NCBI RefSeq assembly: GCF_029504575.1
Contig: NZ_JAQFII010000001.1
Coordinates: 892,501-956,500, forward strand
Length of the DNA stretch: 64,000 nt
DNA from: Streptomyces sp. SPB162
GTDB lineage: Bacteria > Actinomycetota > Actinomycetes > Streptomycetales > Streptomycetaceae
Direction of reading: 5' to 3'
The position numbers were made by a program, and so were the translations under genes. Positions 49,675 to 59,238 of this stretch are shown one piece after another. The notes below the pieces were generated by a model. The model ran no database searches, had not been told where the DNA came from, and saw only the letters and a list, made by a program, of their open reading frames with translations. The stretch's first letter is position 1. Every line of letters starts with the position of its first letter.

Positions 49675-52593
49675 TCATTCCTCTCCCGCGACCGCCTCCG
49701 GCGGGCCCCCGGACGGGTCCGCCGGATAGGCCGCCGGCAGCCCGCCGGGGTCGGTGCCGAGCTTGCGGTAGACGGCGGAGAGCAGCCGGCCGACCGTCGC
49801 CTCGTCGGTGGACAGCGCCGCCGCTGTCACCGCCGGCGTCGAGCCCGTGGCCGCGCGGGCGGCGGCCGCCCGTTCCCGCTCGGTGAGGGTGGCGCTCCCG
49901 GGGGCGGTCAGCCGCAGGGGCCGCAGCCCGGCCGCGGTGAGTTGGCCGCGGGCCCGGGAGGCCAGCTCGTCGGCGCCGCACTGCAGGGCGCCCTCCAGGC
50001 CCCGGTAGAGCTGTTCCGCGGCCTCGGCGGGGCGCCCCGCCCGGCGCAGCGCCGTGCCGTGCGCGACCAGCGAGCAGGCGAGCTGGTAGCCGGCCGGGGA
50101 GCGCTCCAGCCAGTCGACGGACTCCTCCAGCAGCTTCATCCGCTCCGCTCCCCCGGACACCTCCGCGGCGACCCGCAGGGTCTGGCCGATCGTCGAAGCC
50201 GCACCGAACTGCCGGGCGCGGGCGACGGCCTCCAGGGCGGTGGCGGGCGCCCTTTCCGGGGCCGTGGACGCCTGCGCGAGCGCCAGGTGCGACTGCCAGG
50301 GGCACCACGCGGGGTTGCGCATGCCGCGCCGGTTCAGCCGGCGGCCCACGGCGGCCAGCTCCGCGGCGGCCTCCTTCGCCAGACCGCGCGCGAGCAACAG
50401 CTCGGCGTGGACGCCCTGGGCGTCGGGGAAGGTGACGGCGCTGGGGAAAGGGGCGTGGAAGCCCTGGTCGGCGGCGAGTTCCGTCGCTTCGGCCACCCGG
50501 CCACGGGCGAGCAGCACCTCGATGAGGACCGCGACGGAGTACCACTGGACAGGGGTGCCGCGGCCGACGCGCTCGGCGAGCCGCAGTCCCGCGCGGGCGA
50601 AGTCCTCGGCCTCGGAGAGCCGGCCGCGCCGGAAGCGGACGTAGCCGAGCAGCACGTAGCCGAACGACAGGTGGGCGCCGCGCCAGCCCTGGCGCTCGAA
50701 CTCGGCGATCCCGTCGGCGAACAGCTCTTCGGCCCGGCCGGGCCGGTCCGCGTACATGTACACGAGGGCCACCAGCACCGGGACCTCGAACCCCCAGTCC
50801 ACCTCGGCCCAGCGCAGCCCGCCGTCCAGGGCCCGGCCCGCATGGCGCAGTGCGGTGCCGGTGGGCTCGCCGCGCAGGACGGCGTCCCAGGCGCGCAGCC
50901 CGATGATGTAGCGCTCGGTGAGGTCGCGGCCGGTCAGCCGGTCGGCGAGCCGTGCCAGCCGCCGGGAGCGGGCGGGCGAGTCGGGCTCGTCGGCCCGGAA
51001 GGCGTCCCACATGAACTGCTCGGCCTGCATGCGCAGCCGCACGCGGGGGTCGGTGGCGGCACGGGCCGCGTCGCCGACGGTGTCGGCTGCCTCGTCGAGC
51101 CGGTCACTGTGGGCGAGGGCCTGGGAGAGGTGGAAGACGATCCCCTCGCGCAGGGCGGGGTCGCCGGCCGGCTCCTCCAGCGCGGCCCGCAGGTGGTTGA
51201 CGGTGGTCGCGGGTTCGAGCAGCAGGGAGGCGCAGCCCAGTTCGTACAGGACGGCGGCCCGCTCGCCGGGCGACGGGGGTTCGCGCAGGGCCCGGGCCAG
51301 GTAACTGCGGGCGGCTTCCGGGGCGCCCGCGCGCAGCGTCTCGCGGGCGGCGGAGCGCAGTTGGCCCACGACCCAGGGGTCGCCCTCGGGGTGGGTCTCC
51401 AGCAGGTGGCGGGCGGCGGCCGACGCGCCCAGCCCCGCGCCCACCACCGACCAGGCCGCCTGGCCGTGCAGCGCGACGCGTGCGGCGTCGGGGATCGCCC
51501 GGTAGACGGCGGTGGCGATCAGCGGGTGGACGAACTCCAGGGTCGCGCCGCCGGTCAGCACCCGGGCGTCGCGCAGCCGGTCCGCGGCCTCCGCCGCCTG
51601 CGCGGCGCCGAGACCCGCGATCTCGGCGGCCAGTGCCGGCGAGATCTCCGTTCCCAGCACCGCGGCGGCCCAGGCCAGCCGGACCGCGGGCACGCCCAGC
51701 CGTTCCAGCCGGGTGGTCAGCCCGCTGCCCTTCACCGCGGCCGCCAGTTCGCGCAGCAGGTGCGCGCTGGTCCGGTCGGGACGCAGGCCGCGGTCGCGGA
51801 TCTTGGCGGTCAGCTCGACAGCCTCGAACGGGTTGCCCGCCGTGACGGACCAGAACTCGCGGCAGAACGCGTCGTCCGCGTGCTCGCCGACCGACGCGCG
51901 CACGAGGTCGCCGATCGCGGCGGCGGTGAGCGGTTCGAGGCTCAGGGCCTGGTGCGCGGTGCCTTCCGGCCCGACGCGGAACGATGCGGCGTGCTCGGGC
52001 AGTTCCTCGGGCCGGTAGGCGACGACGATCAGCAGGGACAGTTCGGCGGCGCGCGGCGCGAACGCGGCGAGCCACCCCAGGGACTCGGGATCGGCCCAGT
52101 GCGCGTCGTCCAGGACCAGGACCACCGGGGCGCGCCGCTGGGCGAGGTGGGTGAGCACCCAGTCCAGGCCGTCCCGCAGGCCCTGCGGGTCGGGCGCGGC
52201 GCCCCCGGCCGCGGCGCACAGGCCCAGTGCCGGGGCCACGATGCCGTACCAGCCGCCGAGCGTGGCGCGCAGTTCCCCCTCGCCGGCTCCGGCGAGCTGT
52301 GGCTGCAGGAGTTGGCGCGCCACATGGAAGGCCACCCGCTGCTCCTGGTCGCCGCCGCGGGCGGACAGTACGGTGCAACCCCGGTCCGCCGCGCGGCGTC
52401 GTGTCTCGGCCAGCAGCGTGGTCTTGCCGAGCCCGGCGGTGCCGGAGAAGCCCAGCAGCCCGCCGAGCGGCCGGTCGAGGCTCTCCCCGTCCGCGCGCAG
52501 TCCCGTGAGCCGCCGCAACGCCTTGTCGACGGCGTCCAGTTCGGGCTCGCGTTCGAGCAGCGGCCGGCCTGGGCGGGCCCTGTGCTCCGGCAT
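49675..52593 (-). CDS. LAL-type LuxR regulator with AAA/NTPase domain (copy 1)
   Basis: 972-aa LAL (MalT-like) regulator. Walker A GTAGLGKTTLLAE near 50-62, Walker B VVLVLDDAHWAD near 160, a long helical TPR-like middle (about 350-880), and a C-terminal LuxR-like region (LTERERAAAARAATGSTPAVTAAALSTDEATVGRLLSAVYRKLG) whose recognition helix is poorly conserved. ATG at 52593 with AGGGGGTGG upstream. Followed on the plus strand by a tandem paralogue of almost the same size. Such proteins usually activate secondary-metabolite clusters; the terpene synthase just beyond is a plausible target. Confidence 0.88.
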   Translation of the reverse strand: MPEHRARPGRPLLEREPELDAVDKALRRLTGLRADGESLDRPLGGLLGFSGTAGLGKTTLLAETRRRAADRGCTVLSARGGDQEQRVAFHVARQLLQPQLAGAGEGELRATLGGWYGIVAPALGLCAAAGGAAPDPQGLRDGLDWVLTHLAQRRAPVVLVLDDAHWADPESLGWLAAFAPRAAELSLLIVVAYRPEELPEHAASFRVGPEGTAHQALSLEPLTAAAIGDLVRASVGEHADDAFCREFWSVTAGNPFEAVELTAKIRDRGLRPDRTSAHLLRELAAAVKGSGLTTRLERLGVPAVRLAWAAAVLGTEISPALAAEIAGLGAAQAAEAADRLRDARVLTGGATLEFVHPLIATAVYRAIPDAARVALHGQAAWSVVGAGLGASAAARHLLETHPEGDPWVVGQLRSAARETLRAGAPEAARSYLARALREPPSPGERAAVLYELGCASLLLEPATTVNHLRAALEEPAGDPALREGIVFHLSQALAHSDRLDEAADTVGDAARAATDPRVRLRMQAEQFMWDAFRADEPDSPARSRRLARLADRLTGRDLTERYIIGLRAWDAVLRGEPTGTALRHAGRALDGGLRWAEVDWGFEVPVLVALVYMYADRPGRAEELFADGIAEFERQGWRGAHLSFGYVLLGYVRFRRGRLSEAEDFARAGLRLAERVGRGTPVQWYSVAVLIEVLLARGRVAEATELAADQGFHAPFPSAVTFPDAQGVHAELLLARGLAKEAAAELAAVGRRLNRRGMRNPAWCPWQSHLALAQASTAPERAPATALEAVARARQFGAASTIGQTLRVAAEVSGGAERMKLLEESVDWLERSPAGYQLACSLVAHGTALRRAGRPAEAAEQLYRGLEGALQCGADELASRARGQLTAAGLRPLRLTAPGSATLTERERAAAARAATGSTPAVTAAALSTDEATVGRLLSAVYRKLGTDPGGLPAAYPADPSGGPPEAVAGEE

Positions 52594-52674
52594 CGTGCCA
52601 CCCCCTGCCACCACCGCGTACGCCGGGCGCCCGGTGTCTTCGGCGCACCCGCGTCCGGTGCCACTTCAGCGTAC

Positions 52675-52719
52675 GCCCGCGGCAGGGGCCGGGACCCTCT
52701 CCCGGCCCCTGCCGCGGGC
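52675..52719. terminator. 20-bp-stem hairpin between the two LAL genes
   Basis: A perfect 20-bp stem with a CCCTC loop (arms 52675-52694 and 52700-52719), 19 nt after the end of the second LAL gene. It terminates that gene, so the two LAL genes are probably separate transcription units. Confidence 0.85.
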
Positions 52720-52738
52720 TACCCGGCGAACTCCTCGT

Positions 52739-55660
52739 TCACCGGCCCAGCGCGGAGTGCTGGAACACGCTGTCCGACGTCTGTTCGAGGGCTTTGGGTA
52801 GCCCGGCGTGATCCGTGCCGGCCTTGCGGTAGACCGCGGACAGCATGCGCGTCACCTCGCGTTCCGCGGTGCCCATCTCCTCGGCGACGTCGGCGGTCGA
52901 CCGGCCGTTGGCGATCCGTTCCGCCACCGCCCGCTCCGGGCCGGTGAGCGTGTCGGTCCCCGTGCTGTGCAGCTGCAGCGGGCGCATCCCCGCCGCCGCG
53001 AGCTCGTCACGGGCCCGGGCGGCGAGCGCGTCGGAGTTGCAGTGCAGCGCGCCCTCGAGACCGGCGTGCAACCGGTCGGCGGCGTCCTGCGGCAGTCCCG
53101 CCCGGCGTAGCGCGGCACCGTACGCGACCTGGGCGCGGGCCAGTTCGAACGCCGAGGGTGAGCGCTCGAGATGGCCCACCGCCTCGGCCAGCAGCCGCAG
53201 GCCGTCAGGGCCGCCGGTCACTTCGGCGGCCACGTGCAGCGCCTGACCGATCGCCGACGCGGTGCCGAACTGGCGGGCCCGCTGGACGGCCTCCCGGACG
53301 GTTGCCGCCGCTCGCTCGGGCTCGACGAGCGCGACCGCCTGGGCGAGGTGCAGCTGCCACGGACACCAGCCGGGATTGCGCATGCCGCGCGCCTCCAGCC
53401 GCTGCCCGACCGCCGTGAGGTGGCGTTCGGCGTCGCCCCGCATGCCCTGGGCCAGCAGCAGTTCGCTGTAGACCGTCTGGGAGTCGGGGTAGACGACCGC
53501 GTTCGGGATCACCTCGCCGTAGTCGTACGTGTCGGCGAGCTCCTGCGCCTCGTGGGTGCGGCCGCGGGCGAGCAGGATCTCGATGAGGATGCCGATCGCG
53601 AACCACTGCGCGGGCACTCCCGTCCCCACCCGGTCGGCGATGCCGAGCCCGGCGTGGACCAGGTCCTCGGCCTCGGCGAGCCGCCCGCGTCGGTAGCGGA
53701 TGTACCCGAGGAGCGTGAAGCCGAACGACAGGTGCGCGCCGCGCCACCCCTTGCGCTCCAGCTCCGCGATGCCCTTGTTGAACAGGTCCTCGGCGCGACC
53801 GGGCTGGTCGCAGTACATGAAGGTGAAGGCGACCAGGACCGGTACCTCGAAGCCCCAGTTCTCGTCGGTCCAGCTGAGGCCGTCGCCGAGGGCCTCCTCG
53901 GCGTAGCGCAGGGCGACGGCGGCCGGTTCACCGCGCACCATCGCGTCCCAGGCGCGCAGTCCCAGGATGTAGCGCTCGGCCTGGCCGCGGCCGGTGAGGT
54001 GGTCCGCCAGCCGGTTCAGCCGCCGGGAGCGGGCGGGCGAGTCCTGTTCGTCGGCCCGGAAGGCGTTCCACATGAACTGCTCGGCCTGCATGCGCAGCCG
54101 GGTGCGGGTGTTGGTGGCCCGGCTGGCCTCCGCCTCGACGGTACGGGCGGCCTCCGCCATCCGGCCGGTGTGTCCCAGGGCCTGCGCGAGCCGGTAGGTG
54201 ATGGCCTCGCGCAGCTCCGGTTCGAGCTCCGGCTCCTCCAGGGCGGCCCGCAGGTGGTTGACGGTGTTCGCGGGTTCGTTGAGGAGCGAGGAGCAGCCCA
54301 GCTCGAAGAGCACGGCCGCGCGCTCGCCGTAGGGCGGCGGTTCGCGCAGGGCGCGGGCGAGGCAGCGCTGGGCCGCCTCGGGCGCACCGGCCCGCAGGTA
54401 CTCGCGGGCGGCGGCGCGCAGTTGCTGCACCACCCCGTCGTCACCCTCGGGGTGCAGTTCCAGCAGGTGCCGGGCGGCGGACGTCGGGCCCAGTCCCGCC
54501 TCCATCACGGCGGCCGCCGCCTCGCCGTGCATCCCGACGCGCAGCGCGCTGGGGATCGCCCGGTAGACGGCGGTGGCGATCAGCGGGTGGACGAACTCCA
54601 GGGTGGAGCCGTCGGCGGCGCCGACGGTCAGGATGCGCGCGGCGCGCAGCCGTTCGAAGGCGTCGGCCGCCTCCTCGTGGCCGAGCGCGGCAACCCCTGC
54701 TGCCAGTTGCGGTGCGATCGACGTGCCGAGGACGGCCGCGGCCCAGGCGAACCGGACCGCGGACGTGCCCAGCTTCCCGATCCGCTCGATGAGGCCGCTG
54801 CCCTTGACCGCGGAGGCGAGGTCGCGCAGTTCCGCGATGTCCTCGCGCTGGCCCTTGAGTTCGTGGTCGCAGACCTTGGCGGTCAACTCGGTGACCTCGA
54901 AGGGGTTGCCGCCGGTGACCGCCCACGCCTCGCGGCAGAACGCCTCCTCGGCGCTCTCCCCGACGGCGTCGCGCACGATGCGCCGGACGGCGCCCGGGGT
55001 GAGCGCCACCAGGTCGAAGGGGCGGGAGCCGTGTCGGCCGGCGAGTTTGAGGAACGCGATCGCGTCGGCCGGCAGTTCGTCGGGCCGGTAGGCGACGATC
55101 ACCAGCATCGGCAGTTCCTCGGCCCGCGGGGCGAAGGCGGTCAACCACGCCAGCGACTCCGCGTCGGCCCAGTGCGCGTCGTCCAGGATCAGGACGACGG
55201 GCGCCTGCTGGACGGCGAAGCGTGTCACCACCCAGTCCAGGCCGTCCCGCACACCGGTGGGGTCGGCCGCGCCGTCGCCCCGCGAGGCGACCAGCCCGAC
55301 GGCGGGGGCGACGATGTCATACCAACTGCCCAATATCCGGCGGTGCTCCTCCTCGGAGGCCGCCGCGAGGACCGGCTGGACGAGCTGGCGGACGACATGG
55401 AACGCCATGCCCTGCTCCTGCTCGCCGCCGCGAGCTGACAGCACGGTGCAGCCACGCGCCGCCGCCCGCCTGCGGACCTCGGCGAGCAGCGCGGTCTTGC
55501 CGAGCCCGGCGGGACCCGCGAAGGCGAGCAGGCCGCCGTGCCGGGTGCCGGACCGAGTCCCGCAGAGATCGTTCAAAGCGCCGTCCAGCGCGACGAGTTC
55601 GGACTCACGTTCGAGAACCAAGCGATTCACTCGTCCTAATTGTTCTACCGCGTCTGGCAT
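52739..55660 (-). CDS. LAL-type LuxR regulator with AAA/NTPase domain (copy 2)
   Basis: 973-aa paralogue of the neighbouring LAL protein, co-linear along its length (for example both have LRMQAEQFMW-AFRADE-DSPARSRRL and GWRGAHLSFG). Walker A GPAGLGKTALLAE, Walker B VVLILDDAHWADAES, TPR-like middle, LuxR tail LTGPERAVAERIANGRSTADVAEEMGTAEREVTRMLSAVYRKAG, which is closer to a normal HTH than in copy 1. ATG at 55660 with GGGAACGG upstream. Divergent from the terpene synthase across 183 bp, hence its best candidate activator. Confidence 0.88.
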   Translation of the reverse strand: MPDAVEQLGRVNRLVLERESELVALDGALNDLCGTRSGTRHGGLLAFAGPAGLGKTALLAEVRRRAAARGCTVLSARGGEQEQGMAFHVVRQLVQPVLAAASEEEHRRILGSWYDIVAPAVGLVASRGDGAADPTGVRDGLDWVVTRFAVQQAPVVLILDDAHWADAESLAWLTAFAPRAEELPMLVIVAYRPDELPADAIAFLKLAGRHGSRPFDLVALTPGAVRRIVRDAVGESAEEAFCREAWAVTGGNPFEVTELTAKVCDHELKGQREDIAELRDLASAVKGSGLIERIGKLGTSAVRFAWAAAVLGTSIAPQLAAGVAALGHEEAADAFERLRAARILTVGAADGSTLEFVHPLIATAVYRAIPSALRVGMHGEAAAAVMEAGLGPTSAARHLLELHPEGDDGVVQQLRAAAREYLRAGAPEAAQRCLARALREPPPYGERAAVLFELGCSSLLNEPANTVNHLRAALEEPELEPELREAITYRLAQALGHTGRMAEAARTVEAEASRATNTRTRLRMQAEQFMWNAFRADEQDSPARSRRLNRLADHLTGRGQAERYILGLRAWDAMVRGEPAAVALRYAEEALGDGLSWTDENWGFEVPVLVAFTFMYCDQPGRAEDLFNKGIAELERKGWRGAHLSFGFTLLGYIRYRRGRLAEAEDLVHAGLGIADRVGTGVPAQWFAIGILIEILLARGRTHEAQELADTYDYGEVIPNAVVYPDSQTVYSELLLAQGMRGDAERHLTAVGQRLEARGMRNPGWCPWQLHLAQAVALVEPERAAATVREAVQRARQFGTASAIGQALHVAAEVTGGPDGLRLLAEAVGHLERSPSAFELARAQVAYGAALRRAGLPQDAADRLHAGLEGALHCNSDALAARARDELAAAGMRPLQLHSTGTDTLTGPERAVAERIANGRSTADVAEEMGTAEREVTRMLSAVYRKAGTDHAGLPKALEQTSDSVFQHSALGR

Positions 55661-55843
55661 GTCCGTTCCCGTTCTCGTTGCCTGTTCGGCAGGTAACGCC
55701 GAGCGTACGCCCGCAGGGACGCTCCGTAGTGCCCGCTGGTGATATCCACGTCGGACGAACGGGTAGATGGCAAACGCCAGTTCACTTTCCCCCCCGGTCC
55801 GGGCGGCTCCGGACCGACCGCGACGCAACCCGAGGTGGGCACC

Positions 55844-56941
55844 TTGACGGACACCACAGCCCCCAGCGGCCCCATCCAGCGCGACATCCTCGCGGAGCGC
55901 ACCACCCTGCTCAGCATTCCCTTCACCGGCCGGTCGAGCCCGTATGCCGACCGGTCCCGCCGACACACCCTGCAATGGCTGCGCGACCTGGAGATCCTGC
56001 GCTTCGACCGCGATGTCGAGGAGTACGACGCCCTGCGGCTGGAGCGGCTGATGGCGTTCTTCTACCCCCGCGCCACCGGGCCCGACCTCGACCTCGCCGC
56101 CGACTTCAACGCCTGGTTCTTCATCTTCGACGACCAGTTCGACGGCCCTTTGGGGCGTCGGCCGGACGAAGTGGAGCGCGAGGTCGACACGTTGGTGTCG
56201 ATCCTCTACGAACCACCTTCCCCCACCGACGGGGTCCCGAACCCGTCGGGGAACCCTCTCGCGGACGGATTCCGCGACATATGGATCCGCTCGGCCGCGG
56301 GCACGCCGACCGTGTGGCAGGACCGGTTCCGCGAGCACTGGCGGGACTACCTGCGGGCGTACCACTGGGAGGCCCTGAACCGGACGCGGCGGCCCGCCAT
56401 GACCCTGGAGGCCTTCCTGCGGGGCCGACGGGACTCCATCGGCGTCCAACCGTGTCTGGACTTCGCGGAACGGTGCGGCGGCTACACCCTGCCGGACATG
56501 CTGCACTCGGGCGCACTGGCCGAGATGCGGGAGATCACCGGTGACGTGGTGATCTTCGTGAACGACATCATGTCGGTGGACAAGGAGCTGGCGGCCGGGG
56601 ACGTCAACAACAGCGTCATCCTGCTGCTCGACACCACGGACCACACCCTGAACGGAGCCGTGGAGCTCATCGCGCGGGCCGCCAACGCCCGCGTGCGGCG
56701 GTTCCAGCTGCTCGCCGACCGCCTCCCCGGGGTGCTCGACGAGTACGACGCCACGCCGGAACTGCGGGCACAGGTGGCGGACTACGTGCGCGCCATGTGC
56801 CATGTGATGCGCGGCAATCTCGACTGGTCCCTGGAGACCGCCCGCTACCGCGCCTCGGGGGTCGCCGCGGTGAGCGGCGGCCGGCAGCGGCCGTGGTCGG
56901 ACCTGTTCGGCACGGACGCGGACCGCGGCGGCCTCGACTGA
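55844..56941 (+). CDS. class I sesquiterpene-type terpene synthase
   Basis: 365-aa bacterial terpene cyclase that ionises farnesyl (or geranyl) diphosphate. Metal motifs are intact: DDQFD at 96-100 and the NSE triad NDIMSVDKE at 240-248. The pyrophosphate-sensor Arg region IGVQP and a C-terminal RY pair (ARYRAS) are present. Similar overall to pentalenene-type synthases, but the product cannot be predicted. TTG at 55844 chosen because GAGGTGG sits 5 nt upstream; GTG at 55835 or 55739 is possible. No P450 or ferredoxin adjoins it. A perfect hairpin terminator follows the stop. Confidence 0.92.
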   Translation: MTDTTAPSGPIQRDILAERTTLLSIPFTGRSSPYADRSRRHTLQWLRDLEILRFDRDVEEYDALRLERLMAFFYPRATGPDLDLAADFNAWFFIFDDQFDGPLGRRPDEVEREVDTLVSILYEPPSPTDGVPNPSGNPLADGFRDIWIRSAAGTPTVWQDRFREHWRDYLRAYHWEALNRTRRPAMTLEAFLRGRRDSIGVQPCLDFAERCGGYTLPDMLHSGALAEMREITGDVVIFVNDIMSVDKELAAGDVNNSVILLLDTTDHTLNGAVELIARAANARVRRFQLLADRLPGVLDEYDATPELRAQVADYVRAMCHVMRGNLDWSLETARYRASGVAAVSGGRQRPWSDLFGTDADRGGLD

Positions 56942-56970
56942 GCCCGTACCGGGAACGGACAGCGCGACGG

Positions 56971-56998
56971 CCGGGGCCGCACGAGGGTGCGGCCCCGG
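56971..56998. terminator. hairpin terminator after the terpene synthase
   Basis: CCGGGGCCGCAC-GAGG-GTGCGGCCCCGG, perfect 12-bp stem between convergent genes. Confidence 0.85.
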
Positions 56999-57007
56999 TC
57001 CCGTCCG

Positions 57008-58963
57008 CTACTGGGCGGGGTGGACGCGGCCGGCGAAGCGGCGCTCGAAGCCGTCACCGGTGTTCGCGGTCACGGTGTAGTCGTAGCCGCCGTCGGCCGC
57101 CGCCGTGAGCGCGAGCTGCTGGGAGCCGCCCGCCGCGACGGTCACCGTGCTGCCGCCGGTGCCGTCCCCCGCGGCGTTGCCGCCGACGGTGAAGACCACC
57201 CCCGCGCCACCGGCGTTGGTCAGCGTCAGCGCCAGGTTCCGCGGCGTTGCGCGGGCGATGGCCACGGCCGCCTCGGGGTGCCCCTTGGCCGCGTTCGACC
57301 AGGTGCGCACGTCGCCCTTGAAGCCGCGCAGATACCCGTCGGGGCCGTGCGCGTCGATGTCGTACAGGCCGCCGCCGTACGTCTGGGCGCTGAAGTAGTC
57401 CTGCACGCTGCCGCCGACCGGGACGGTGTAGCGCCAGGTGTCGTACGCGCGGTGGTTGACGGTGTACATCGCGAACCCGGCGCCCAGCGTGCCGGTGTTG
57501 GCGACCTTGATCCAGATGCGGCCCGTGGACGTCTCGGTCCACGAGGTGGTGTCGAAGCCGTAGCCGATCCGCCGGGCCGGCCGGGTGCCCGCCTCCTGGA
57601 CCGGCGCCACCTGCGCGGCCGGCGGGGCGGCGTCGGGCAGGGAGTTCTGGGCGTCGCACGCGGCCACGAGCGCGGCGGTGTCGGGGAGCGAGGGGAAGGT
57701 GGCGTTCTTGGTGGTGAAGTCGAAGGCGCTCATCAGATCGCCGCAGACGGTGCGGCGCCAGGCGGAGATGTTGGTCTCCTTCACCCCGGTCCAGTTCTCC
57801 AGGAACCGCAGCGGCGAGGTGTGGTCGGCGACCTCGGAGTTGACGTACCCGCCGCGGCTCCAGGGCGAGATCACGATCATCGGCACGCGCGGGCCGAGCC
57901 CGATGGGCGCACCGCCGACGAACTCGTCCGCGGTTCCGGCGGGGGCGACGGGCGGTGCCACGTGGTCGAAGAAGCCGTCGTTCTCGTCGAAGTTGAGGAA
58001 GACCACGGTCTTGGCCCAGACGGCCGGGTTCGCCGCGAGCGACTCCAGGACGTACTGGGAGGTGTAGTTCGCGCCGTACGCGGGCGGGTACTCCGGGTGC
58101 TCGCTCTGGCTGGCGGGGGCGACGACCCAGCTGACGGCGGGCAGCGTGCCGTTCTTCACGTCCTGGTTGAACGCGTCGGCGCTCCGCCGCTGCATCCCGT
58201 TGACGTACAGCGGTGAGGTGGTGGCGGCGCTCTTGAAGTTCTTGAACCAGGCCAGCGGGTTGTCGTCGTAGTTGTCCTGCTGCTGATAGACCCGCCAGGA
58301 GATGCCCGCCGACTGCAGGCGCTCGGCGTACGTGGTCCAGGAGTACCCCTTCTCGGAGTTGTCCGTGACCGGCCCGCCGTACTTGCCCGCCGGGTCGACG
58401 GTGGCGGTCCACTGGTACAGCCGGTTGGGGTTGGTCGGCCCCTGCACGGAGCAGAAGTACTGGTCGCACAGGGTGAACGACTCGGCAAGCGCGTACTGGA
58501 ACGGGATGTCGGCGCGCTGGTAGTACCCCATCGACCAGGCGCTCTTGGCCGGCACCCAGTTGTTGTACTTGCCGCCGTTCCAGGCGCTGTGGGTGCCCGA
58601 CCAGCCGTGGTCGAGGTCCCGCACCCGCTGCGCGTCCGTGGTCACCGTGTTCAGGTGCCAGGGCAGGACGAGACTGCCGCCGGAGGGCCCCGCCGCGGTC
58701 TGGCGCAACACGTCCTGGCCGTTGGGGAAGCGCAGCCGCGACCGGTCGCCGAAGCCGCGTACGCCCTTGAGCGTGCCGAAGTAGTGATCGAAGGAACGGT
58801 TCTCCTGCATGAAGATCACCACGTGCTCGACGTCGTCGAGCGTGCCGGCCGCCGAAGTGGCGGCCATGGCCTGCTGGAGGGACGCGGGCAGCGTGCCGAG
58901 CGCGGCGGCGGCGCCGGAGCCGGCGGCCGCTCCCAGGAATCCGCGGCGGGACAGTGGCGTCAA
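57008..58963 (-). CDS. Tat-exported phospholipase C (phosphoesterase family)
   Basis: 651-aa non-haemolytic/haemolytic PLC-family enzyme hydrolysing phospholipids. Twin-arginine signal SRRGFLGAAAGSGAAAALG; catalytic Thr region VEHVVIFMQENRSFDHYFGTLKGVRGFGD; metal/active residues in HSAWNGGKYNNW, QSEHPEYPP and NFDENDGFFDHVAPP. Two C-terminal DUF756-type beta domains (about 470-650). TTG at 58963 with GAGGAG five nt upstream; the longer frame to 59131 would bury the Tat motif. Exported folded. Family members are often phosphate-regulated; no PHO box was identified. Confidence 0.92.
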   Translation of the reverse strand: MTPLSRRGFLGAAAGSGAAAALGTLPASLQQAMAATSAAGTLDDVEHVVIFMQENRSFDHYFGTLKGVRGFGDRSRLRFPNGQDVLRQTAAGPSGGSLVLPWHLNTVTTDAQRVRDLDHGWSGTHSAWNGGKYNNWVPAKSAWSMGYYQRADIPFQYALAESFTLCDQYFCSVQGPTNPNRLYQWTATVDPAGKYGGPVTDNSEKGYSWTTYAERLQSAGISWRVYQQQDNYDDNPLAWFKNFKSAATTSPLYVNGMQRRSADAFNQDVKNGTLPAVSWVVAPASQSEHPEYPPAYGANYTSQYVLESLAANPAVWAKTVVFLNFDENDGFFDHVAPPVAPAGTADEFVGGAPIGLGPRVPMIVISPWSRGGYVNSEVADHTSPLRFLENWTGVKETNISAWRRTVCGDLMSAFDFTTKNATFPSLPDTAALVAACDAQNSLPDAAPPAAQVAPVQEAGTRPARRIGYGFDTTSWTETSTGRIWIKVANTGTLGAGFAMYTVNHRAYDTWRYTVPVGGSVQDYFSAQTYGGGLYDIDAHGPDGYLRGFKGDVRTWSNAAKGHPEAAVAIARATPRNLALTLTNAGGAGVVFTVGGNAAGDGTGGSTVTVAAGGSQQLALTAAADGGYDYTVTANTGDGFERRFAGRVHPAQ

Positions 58964-59167
58964 AGCGACTCCTCGGTGAGGGGGCACAGATGGCGGGGTC
59001 GCGCCGAATTGAACGCTCACAACACGGCGGTGGCGCCAATACCCGCGGAGACTGCCATGACCGCTCGGCACACACCAGATGACGGGCGCCCCAAGTACCG
59101 GCAAAACGGCCGGACTTCCCGTACGCGCCACAGAAGCCGCGGGAACCGGACACTTCAGAGAGGGCGC

Positions 59168-59196
59168 CTAATGCTATATTCGCGGCAATGCATTAG
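59168..59196. promoter_or_regulatory. inverted repeat CTAATGC-N15-GCATTAG with embedded TATATT
   Basis: Perfect 7-bp arms enclosing TATATT, 43 nt upstream of the isomerase-like gene. An AT-rich island in a GC-rich spacer: candidate promoter -10 overlapped by an operator. The divergent phospholipase gene could also be affected. Confidence 0.5.
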
Positions 59197-59238
59197 GTGA
59201 TGCGTCCGGTTGGACTACCGCCGTCCCAAGGAGTTGCT

